Source: a virus
DNA length: 33,021 bases
Virus record (IMG/VR): IMGVR_UViG_3300017952_000052
Coordinates: 1-33,021 of that record
Reading direction: 5' to 3' (one strand)
A model generated the notes under the pieces. The model saw only the letters and a program-made list of their open reading frames with translations, did not search any database and was not told the origin of the DNA. Of the stretch, positions 1 to 6,315 are shown piece after piece (positions within the stretch are counted from its first letter, which is position 1; each line of letters starts with the position of its first letter). Made by a program: the position numbers and the translations under genes.

Positions 1-654
1 AGTTTCACCTATTTTTTCATTTGCCTGTTGTATAGCATTGATTCTAGCATTTTCTTCAGTAATAGCGTCTCTAGTTACTCTAGACTGTTCCTTTAACTGT
101 TCTGCTTTTTCAGAAAGTATGGTAATACCCAACAACTGTTCAATGATGTCTCGCTGATCGTTGGTGCGCATACTTAAAAATGGCTCAGTGTAAGTGTTTA
201 GTGCCACAATGTGCTTGAACATATCGTGACTCATGCCCAACATATCGTTGATATCTTCTTGTGTCTTACGTGAATCGCCCTGCGACTCGTCAATTAGCTC
301 TTGTTCTTCGTCGTTTACAAAAAACTTTAGCACATTAGGTGAACGTCCTCGTTCAATTCTGTAGTCGACACCGTCTTTTTCAAAATGTAGTGTAACCAAC
401 ATACCTTTTGAGTTGGTTTTGTTAATTAAATTGTTGCGTTTGATGTTGGTAAGAGCTTGCCCATACAGTGCGTAACTGAGTGCGTTAATAATAGTAGTCT
501 TACCAGTACCGTTACGTGAACCTGAATCGTCTCCACCTTGATCTAGATTTTCTCCTAGCACAAGAGTAAGTTGTTCTTTGTTAAAATCTACTGCTTGAGT
601 CTGGTTGCCCACACTCATAAAATTCTTTACTGTTAAATCCTTTAGTTTAATCAT
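1..654 (-). CDS. gp46: gp46-like recombination endonuclease ATPase subunit (SbcC/Rad50 family), C-terminus cut by window edge
   Basis: Reading the minus strand from the ATG at 654-652 gives 218 codons open to the window edge, so only the N-terminal part is present. It starts MIKLKDLTVKNFMSVG, like T4 gp46, and has a P-loop ending NGTGKTT (residues 48-54), then an ALSYALYG helix and an IERGRSPNVLKF segment typical of the SbcC/Rad50 N-terminal lobe. From about residue 185 it enters a Glu/Lys/Gln-rich stretch that looks like the start of the coiled coil. In this family gp46 pairs with gp47 to resect DNA ends for recombination-dependent replication and host DNA breakdown. Compared with T4, about ten residues (LDQGGDDSG-type) are inserted between the LGEN strand end and the P-loop, and the first P-loop glycine is Ser46. 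The start overlaps the gp47 stop by ATGA (654-651), so the two are translationally coupled. Confidence 0.93.
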   Translation of the reverse strand, partial: MIKLKDLTVKNFMSVGNQTQAVDFNKEQLTLVLGENLDQGGDDSGSRNGTGKTTIINALSYALYGQALTNIKRNNLINKTNSKGMLVTLHFEKDGVDYRIERGRSPNVLKFFVNDEEQELIDESQGDSRKTQEDINDMLGMSHDMFKHIVALNTYTEPFLSMRTNDQRDIIEQLLGITILSEKAEQLKEQSRVTRDAITEENARINAIQQANEKIGET

Positions 655-1661
655 AACTCGTTATAGATTTCCAATAGTAACTGTTTGTTAAAATTATCCG
701 AATCAATTGCCGCAATTTCTTTAGATACAATCTGATCAACACTTTCAAACTGTGTAATATCCAACTCTGTGGAAATTTCTTCTACTTGTTTTTGCGGAAT
801 CAGTGTAATTTCACGGCAACCGTGTGAAGTAATAAATGTTTCTTTGATAAAACTGGCTTCTTCATAGGAAATTGGCAAGTCTAGTGTTACTCTAAGGTAC
901 ATTTTGGGTTTGATTATGTCATCTGTTTTGTCTAACAGCTCAGAAAGTTTCACAGTTCGATACTTTGGACAGTTCCACCAGTTGATATATTCTGGATCTT
1001 TGCCATTTTCTTTGTCAAGTATCATCATACCTCGATCATCATCCCACGCATCCGCATAATTGTGGGGAAATGCGTTACCAATGTAATGAATTTTGCCTTT
1101 AACCTGGCGTTTATGGAAGTGTCCGCTAAATACGAACTCTTGATTTTTGAAGTGTTCTGGTTTTAAGTCGCCGTGATCTGGCATTTGTACCATAGCATTC
1201 ATATAAAAGTGCGGCAATTCAAAGTGACCAAACATATATTTGGCTTTACACTTTTCAATAGTTTTCCATTCGTTGCCTACCAGCCACGGAACAAGTGCTA
1301 CATCGTCTTGCTCTAGGATTTCATTGACTACAGTAATACCAGGAATGTGTTTACCAAACTCAACAGAATGGATATCACGCTTATCTTTGTAATACAAATC
1401 GTGATTGCCAGGAAAGAAGAAAAACTGATCAAATGCTTTGCCTAGTTTTTCTAAACTTCTAATAGTAGCATCCATGGTTGTAATATTAAGACTGTTTCTG
1501 TTGTGATGCCAGTCACCACAAAAAATACCAGTCTCACAACCGTGTTCTTTGGCTTGCTCTATGTACCAGTCTACAAATTCTTCACAATCGTCGTTGTGTA
1601 ATCTGCTGTTGCCTTTTAAACCAAAATGTATATCTGTAAATACTGCTGCTTTTTTAAACAC
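651..1661 (-). CDS. gp47: gp47-like recombination endonuclease nuclease subunit (SbcD/Mre11 family)
   Basis: A 336-residue metallophosphoesterase, close to the length of T4 gp47. The metal-site motifs are intact and in order: DIHFG (D10, H12), GDWHH (G49-D50, H52-H53), GNHD (residues 85-88), a GHFE motif, SGHFHKRQ and a GNAFPHNYAD segment. These are the two-metal nuclease ligands of Mre11/SbcD, so activity is expected. The partner is gp46, encoded immediately downstream with an ATGA overlap. The start is GTG at 1661-1659, supported by AGAGGA seven bases upstream on the coding strand. A sigma70-type promoter sits in the 55-bp gap between it and gp55, so it can be transcribed independently of gp55. 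Confidence 0.94.
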   Translation of the reverse strand: MFKKAAVFTDIHFGLKGNSRLHNDDCEEFVDWYIEQAKEHGCETGIFCGDWHHNRNSLNITTMDATIRSLEKLGKAFDQFFFFPGNHDLYYKDKRDIHSVEFGKHIPGITVVNEILEQDDVALVPWLVGNEWKTIEKCKAKYMFGHFELPHFYMNAMVQMPDHGDLKPEHFKNQEFVFSGHFHKRQVKGKIHYIGNAFPHNYADAWDDDRGMMILDKENGKDPEYINWWNCPKYRTVKLSELLDKTDDIIKPKMYLRVTLDLPISYEEASFIKETFITSHGCREITLIPQKQVEEISTELDITQFESVDQIVSKEIAAIDSDNFNKQLLLEIYNEL

Positions 1662-1682
1662 TCAAAATTCCTCTATTAAACT

Positions 1683-1711
1683 ATTATAATACTGTTATGT
1701 CAAATAGTCAA
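1683..1711 (-). promoter_or_regulatory. sigma70-type promoter for gp47-gp46
   Basis: On the minus strand, TTGACT (1711-1706) and TATAAT (1688-1683) are separated by exactly 17 bp, in the gap just after the gp55 stop codon. The same two hexamers with the same spacing precede gp55. A transcript starting some 7 nt past the -10 box would carry a short leader with the AGAGGA ribosome site. Promoter calls in AT-rich DNA are weak alone; the duplicate and the position in the only gap support this one. Confidence 0.72.
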
Positions 1712-1716
1712 TAGGG

Positions 1717-2544
1717 TTAATCACCATTTCTTTCGGCTTCTCTACGTTGTGCTGCTTCCCATTGACCTTCGTTTTGTCTAGTATATGAAGGATTCATGTC
1801 ATTCATTTCTAGAATATCGTCTCGAATATTTTGATTGCGTTTTTCGATATTAATAACTCTAACAAAACTGTTAGTTACTGCCGCAGTGTAGTAAGCAAAC
1901 GGATTATTTGACTTTGATTCGTCAAATTGTAAGCCAATTTGAGCAAGTTGAAGTATAGCCTGTCCGCGCATTTCGTCATTATAAGTGTAACCGCGCACAT
2001 TTCCTCTAGTAGCATAACGTTCGCACAACTTCATCCACATACGAGCTAGTTTTTCTGTGGCTTGTCCGCTAGTCTTAGAAAAATAACCATTTTCCATACC
2101 ACCAACCCAATGACTTTTACCTACACAAGTTAGTTCGCCGTTTTCGTTAAATTTAAAGTGTTGGAAAGGAGGAAAATTTAGCTTTGTTTTTGTGTCTGCT
2201 ATGGTTTTGGGATTTTTCTTTCTGCCTTTTTCTTCCGGAATATGATCAAATGTCATAATTCTAAAAATTAATTCTTCTTTTGTTATCTTTCTATAGTCTA
2301 CTTCACATTCTGCTAGTTTTACTTTTTCGCCTGCTAATTTACGTGTTTCAAAATCTTTTTGTTGTAGCCTTTTTGCCTTATTTCGTTTTGCTTCTGCGAT
2401 TGTGCGTATGTTAATACGGTCAACACTGTCTAATATAATGTCGTATTGATGATATTCTGATTCAACAAAACTGCAAAACGTTGTTTTTGATTTGTGTATC
2501 TCCGCTAGAATATCTTTGTTGTTTAAATAGTTTACTTTTCTCAC
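1717..2544 (-). CDS. gp55: gp55-like late-transcription sigma factor
   Basis: A 275-residue protein whose residues about 186-245 match the sigma70 region-2-like core of T4 gp55: YTYNDEMRGQAILQL, then FDESKSNNPFAYYTAAVTN and VRVINIEKRNQNIRDDIL. In T4 this factor lets host RNA polymerase read late promoters (TATAAATA type) that lack a -35 box, and it contacts the sliding clamp. It is longer than T4 gp55 (185 residues) because of an N-terminal extension that includes a Lys/Arg-rich stretch and an HWVGGMENGYFS segment that I associate with marine phage homologues. The C-terminus (ending QWEAAQRREAERNGD) is hydrophilic. The start is GTG (2544-2542), with AAGGAG eight bases upstream. It is first in the leftward gp55-gp47-gp46 group. 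Confidence 0.9.
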   Translation of the reverse strand: MRKVNYLNNKDILAEIHKSKTTFCSFVESEYHQYDIILDSVDRINIRTIAEAKRNKAKRLQQKDFETRKLAGEKVKLAECEVDYRKITKEELIFRIMTFDHIPEEKGRKKNPKTIADTKTKLNFPPFQHFKFNENGELTCVGKSHWVGGMENGYFSKTSGQATEKLARMWMKLCERYATRGNVRGYTYNDEMRGQAILQLAQIGLQFDESKSNNPFAYYTAAVTNSFVRVINIEKRNQNIRDDILEMNDMNPSYTRQNEGQWEAAQRREAERNGD

Positions 2545-2567
2545 GAATATTTCTCCTTATAGTATCT

Positions 2568-2596
2568 ATTATAATATACGCACTTAAAAAAGTCAA
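2568..2596 (-). promoter_or_regulatory. sigma70-type promoter for gp55
   Basis: On the minus strand, TTGACT (2596-2591), a 17-bp spacer, and TATAAT (2573-2568) lie 24-50 bp upstream of the gp55 ribosome site and GTG start. It is hexamer-for-hexamer identical to the promoter before gp47. It would be read by unmodified host RNA polymerase, so the late sigma factor itself would be made early. Its -35 box directly abuts the late-type element on the other strand (2597-2603). Confidence 0.75.
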
Positions 2597-2603
2597 CTAA
2601 ATA
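2597..2603 (+). promoter_or_regulatory. T4-late-type promoter CTAAATA for the baseplate cluster
   Basis: CTAAATA followed by ATAACAT lies 18 nt before the ATG at 2622, with an AGGAG ribosome site at 2611-2615. T4 late promoters consist of TATAAATA with transcription starting a few bases downstream; marine relatives use degenerate forms. Two similar elements (AATAAATA) precede other genes in this window at the same distance from the ATG, which supports the call. Confidence 0.6.
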
Positions 2604-2621
2604 ATAACATAGGAGAGAAAT

Positions 2622-3416
2622 ATGTCATTAGTTGATGATTTAAAAGATGCCGCCATCGACGCGGTGGAAGATGCAGTTGGTAGCGCCTTAGGCGATATCT
2701 TTGATGACCCGTTCGGTTTTTTAAGTAATCTAAGAAGTAGATCTTTGCCTACTAATGCAATACCTACTTTTAAATCGATTACTGCTGCTACAACTGTTAA
2801 CAAAGACGGAAATGACTGGAGAGTCAGATTAACTGTACCTAAGTCGTTGCAAATGGGTAATGTATTAAAACCCTTAATAGATACAGGTAACTCGATGGTA
2901 TTCCCCTTTACTCCTTCAATTATTATGATGCACAGTGCAAATTATAATAGTTTACAACCAGTTCATAGTAATTATCCTTTCCCAGTTTACGAAAGCAGCA
3001 GAGTGGATGATATTCAGATTACCGGAGATTTTTACGTCGAAAATTCAGCAGATGCAGAGTACTGGTTAGCAAGTATACACTTTTTACGATCAGTTACAAA
3101 AATGTTTTACGGAGAAAGCTCTTCTAATGCTGGCGCACCTCCGCCGTTGTCAAGATTAAATGGTTATGGTGATTACGTGTTTAAAGACGTACCTATTATT
3201 ATTACTAGTTTTCAGGTTGAATTGGCACAAGACATAGATTATATTAAAGTAGAAGTACCAGGAAAAGCTGGTAAGGAAAGTTGGGCTCCTAGCCATTCAG
3301 TAATTACTGTAAGTTGTAGACCAACATACAGCAGAGATACTGTTAGACAGTTTAGTTTAGATAAGTTTGTTAAGGGCGATTTTATTGCTGATCAAAATAA
3401 TACAGGGTTTATTTAA
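2622..3416 (+). CDS. gp48: Baseplate tail-tube cap/initiator protein, gp48/gp54-like
   Basis: A 264-residue protein at the start of the rightward cluster, directly upstream of gp53. The N-terminus (about 1-40) is acidic and predicted helical. The body has the tail-tube-initiator features I know from marine T4-like phages: TPSI near residue 98, a YPFPVYESS strand, DDIQITGDFYVENSADAEYWLASIHFLRS, a PPPLSRLNGYGDYVF loop and a C-terminal SVITVSCRPTYSRD strand. Such proteins sit between the central hub and the tail tube and set the first tube ring. T4 has two related proteins (gp48 and gp54); only one is present in this window, so which it corresponds to is uncertain. ATG at 2622 follows AGGAG by six bases. 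The stop overlaps the next start (TAATG). Confidence 0.62.
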   Translation: MSLVDDLKDAAIDAVEDAVGSALGDIFDDPFGFLSNLRSRSLPTNAIPTFKSITAATTVNKDGNDWRVRLTVPKSLQMGNVLKPLIDTGNSMVFPFTPSIIMMHSANYNSLQPVHSNYPFPVYESSRVDDIQITGDFYVENSADAEYWLASIHFLRSVTKMFYGESSSNAGAPPPLSRLNGYGDYVFKDVPIIITSFQVELAQDIDYIKVEVPGKAGKESWAPSHSVITVSCRPTYSRDTVRQFSLDKFVKGDFIADQNNTGFI

Positions 3417-3718
3417 TGTCTACATATAAAGCAACAAGCCCTTACGCAAAGACAGGGCAATTATCAACCGGAGCATTGGGTTATTTGGCAATCAGACCTA
3501 TACCTGCGGCAGGTGATGATGTTTTATATACTATTGAACCTCAATACAATCATCGTCCAGATCTATTAGCCTATGATTTATATAAAACACCAAAATTATG
3601 GTGGGTCTTTGCTCAAAGAAATATGGACATCATAAAAGATCCGATTTATGATATAGAAGCAGGAACTACAATATACTTGCCGCAAGGACCAAGTTTAACT
3701 AGAACACTGGGGATATAA
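3416..3718 (+). CDS. gp53: Baseplate wedge protein gp53 (LysM-like domain)
   Basis: A short 100-residue protein. Residues 46-91 (HRPDLLAYDLYKTPKLWWVF, then NMDIIKDPIYDIEAGTTIYLP) form the pattern of the LysM-like fold of T4 gp53, in which 'RPDL-AYD-YG-WW' and 'IxDPxxxIxAGxxIxLP' recur. In T4, gp53 clamps neighbouring wedges together at the baseplate periphery. This protein is about half the length of T4 gp53 (196 residues) and keeps little more than the LysM-like core. Translation is coupled on both sides by TAATG overlaps; AGGG at 3404-3407 is a modest ribosome site. Confidence 0.8.
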   Translation: MSTYKATSPYAKTGQLSTGALGYLAIRPIPAAGDDVLYTIEPQYNHRPDLLAYDLYKTPKLWWVFAQRNMDIIKDPIYDIEAGTTIYLPQGPSLTRTLGI

Positions 3719-6306
3719 TGGCAGAAAGTAGCACACCAGGACCAATGCAAAATGATCCTGCTGCAACAGGACAACTAATTCCAGGCACTACTCCGCCTCC
3801 TTGGCCAAATGAATTAGCAGCATTTGCTAGTTTTAACTGCGTAATGACTTTAGCAATGATAGGGCCTGATGAATTAAATGATCCTCTAGGACCTTTGGGT
3901 TATAGACAAAAAGTACCAAGCACAATCTTAGTAAGAAGCGGCGGCGGAATTGCCCCATACAAACCTATGACAGATTCAGAAAATGAATTTGGCATAGCAA
4001 CTGAGTTTTTTATCGATGACTTGTCTATGGATTCGATTATAAGTCCTACAGCAAAAACAGGTGGAACAAACGCTACTAACATTCAATTTAGAATCACTGA
4101 ACCTTACAGTATGGGACAGTTTATAGAAACGATAAGAGTTGGAGCAAAGGCATTAGGTTATCCTGTTCATACTTCTGCAGTATATTTGCTAATGTTAGAA
4201 TTTATAGGATATGACAATGCAAACAATGTTGGCAGCGGATCTTATGCAAACAGATTTATACCTTTAAAAATTACTGACATAACATTTGAAGTTACTGAAG
4301 CAGGTTCTGTATATGCTGTTACTGCTGTGCCTTATAACGAATCAGCTTTGTCTGATACAACTCAAAAAATGAGGTCAGACATAAGCATATCGGGCAGAAC
4401 GGTTGCAGAAATATTACAATCAGGACTTAACAGTTTAACTACAGAAATAAACACCCGAGAAATTGAAAAAGAAGACAAAGGAAAAGTTAATCTAGCAGAC
4501 CAATACGTTATTTCTTTTCCTAAAAAAGACAAACTAGGAGAAAATGCAGGACTAGCAGACGGCACTACTGACGGCGGAGCAACTATTGTTGCAGAACCAA
4601 GTGGCGTACAAGATGACGAAACTTTATATGCAAGTATTCGAGGAACAGGAGGAGAAGCAAATTTAATCGATATTCAAGCAGACTTTGACACCTTCAAGGC
4701 AGGCCAGACTGGAAAGGTAAAAGGCAGGTCTACAATAGGTGAAACTATTAGAGCTTTTTCAGAAGATCCTAATAATATTAATGATATTGGAACTCAAATA
4801 ATTACAGAATCTTGGATTGATGGCGGCGAACATCCGTTTGGAAAAGATGCATTTGCATACGACACAGTAAATCAAATTTATAATCGAGGTAACGTAGAAT
4901 TACAGCTAAGTGACGACTTAAGAAAGTTTAAATTTAAGTCTAGTATCCGCATCCAAGATATTATAGAAGAAGTAATATTATCAAGCGGGTACTCTAAAAA
5001 ACTGTTAAATCAATTAAAAAATTTACCTGCTGACGGTATGCTAGACTGGTTTAGAATAGAACCACAGGTGTTTGTTGTTCCTGATGATAAAACACTAAAA
5101 ATGACAGGCGATTATCCAAAGGTTTTTGTGTTTAGAGTAATAGAGTATAAAGTTCATCACAGTTTCTTTAAATCACCAACTAGTTCTAGCATTATTCCTC
5201 ATATAAAAAGTCAGTGTGCAAAACAATACAACTACATATATACTGGTAAAAACGAAGATGTATTAGATTTTAAAATTGACTATCAGTATGCATATCTTAC
5301 AAAAGTACCTGAAGACTTCGGCGAAGGAACAAAACGACTAGGAGCATCAGATAAAGCAGTTCAGCCAGCCGCCGGAGAAGTTAATGTTATAGCAGATCCA
5401 GATGCAGTGCCTCCTACTTTTAACGAAGAAGGAACTGCAAAAATAGCAGGCGATGCAAAACAAACTACAGGTAATCAGGGCGGATTAGGAGACGATAAAC
5501 CTGAAACACAAATTGCAAGATCTTTTCATCAAGCACTTCTTGACGGCTCTACAGCAGATATGATAAATTGTGAAATGACCATAATGGGAGATCCTTATTG
5601 GATAGCAGATTCGGGAACAGGCAATTACTCTGCAGGCAACACTAGTTACGATAACATGACACCGGATGGTAGTGTAAATTATCAAAACGGACAAGTTCAT
5701 GTAAATGTTGTATTTAGAACTCCTATAGATTATGACAAAGACGGCTTAATGAGATTTCCTAGTACCTCTACAAAAATTATAGGATCGTTTAGCGGAGTAT
5801 ATCTAGTGCCTGAAGTAAGACACGAAATTTCGCAAAACAAATATACATCAACATTAAAATTAATTAGAGTAAGAGGTCAGCAAGACGGTGCTGCAACAAG
5901 TCTTGTGCGCACAGGTGATGCTACAAACTCAGCACAAAGTGATGTACCGGGTAGTGTTTATGATGCAGATAGAAATATAATCCAAGACACTCAAGCAACA
6001 TTAGACCAAATTTTGTCGTTATTGCCTGGAGGCACAGTGGCTCAGTTAGCTGCTGCTGCTCTTGATAATGCCAGAGCACTAATAGGAGGACTTGATCCAT
6101 TATCAGTTACACGTGAAGCATTAGCAGCTCAGTTAGGTATAGACGTCAATTTAATACCGGAGGATGTAGATAGTATATTAGACGGTTCGTGGGATCCTAC
6201 AGATCCAGACGGCGACGGTATTCCAGGAGTGTCTGATGTATTAGACCAGTTATCAGACCTAATAGAAAATCCACCCGAACTAAACGCAGACGACTTACTT
6301 GGATAA
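3718..6306 (+). CDS. Large gp27-like central baseplate hub protein with C-terminal EF-hand-like loop
   Basis: An 862-residue protein between gp53 and gp5. The N-terminal part (about 35-235) has hub-type strands (TEFFIDDLSMDSI, FIETIRVGAKALGY, FIPLKITDITFEVTEAGSVYAVTAVPYNE). The second half contains KSSIRIQDIIEEVI, a YNYIYTGKNEDVLDFKIDY strand and a CEMTIMGDPYWIAD motif. I associate 'GDPYWI' and 'Y-Y-G-N-DVL-FKI' with tail hub proteins that carry the spike. Position before gp5 agrees, since gp27 and gp5 form the hub complex in T4. It is more than twice the length of T4 gp27 (391). The C-terminus (about 745-862) is an Ala/Leu/Asp-rich tail with a calcium-loop pattern D829-P-D831-G-D833-G-I-P-G-V-S-D840. 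GGGGA lies just before the start. The hub role is inferred from motifs and neighbours. Confidence 0.6.
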   Translation: MAESSTPGPMQNDPAATGQLIPGTTPPPWPNELAAFASFNCVMTLAMIGPDELNDPLGPLGYRQKVPSTILVRSGGGIAPYKPMTDSENEFGIATEFFIDDLSMDSIISPTAKTGGTNATNIQFRITEPYSMGQFIETIRVGAKALGYPVHTSAVYLLMLEFIGYDNANNVGSGSYANRFIPLKITDITFEVTEAGSVYAVTAVPYNESALSDTTQKMRSDISISGRTVAEILQSGLNSLTTEINTREIEKEDKGKVNLADQYVISFPKKDKLGENAGLADGTTDGGATIVAEPSGVQDDETLYASIRGTGGEANLIDIQADFDTFKAGQTGKVKGRSTIGETIRAFSEDPNNINDIGTQIITESWIDGGEHPFGKDAFAYDTVNQIYNRGNVELQLSDDLRKFKFKSSIRIQDIIEEVILSSGYSKKLLNQLKNLPADGMLDWFRIEPQVFVVPDDKTLKMTGDYPKVFVFRVIEYKVHHSFFKSPTSSSIIPHIKSQCAKQYNYIYTGKNEDVLDFKIDYQYAYLTKVPEDFGEGTKRLGASDKAVQPAAGEVNVIADPDAVPPTFNEEGTAKIAGDAKQTTGNQGGLGDDKPETQIARSFHQALLDGSTADMINCEMTIMGDPYWIADSGTGNYSAGNTSYDNMTPDGSVNYQNGQVHVNVVFRTPIDYDKDGLMRFPSTSTKIIGSFSGVYLVPEVRHEISQNKYTSTLKLIRVRGQQDGAATSLVRTGDATNSAQSDVPGSVYDADRNIIQDTQATLDQILSLLPGGTVAQLAAAALDNARALIGGLDPLSVTREALAAQLGIDVNLIPEDVDSILDGSWDPTDPDGDGIPGVSDVLDQLSDLIENPPELNADDLLG

Positions 6307-6315
6307 AATAGTATT

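Noticed and set aside
1698-1703. Alternative -35 box TTGACA for gp47 on the minus strand
   Set aside because: Only nine bases from the TATAAT box; TTGACT at 1706-1711 has the proper 17-bp spacing.
6303-6310. ATAAAATA before gp5 as a late promoter
   Set aside because: It has an extra A relative to the other elements and ends only five bases before the ATG, which would leave no ribosome site on the transcript.
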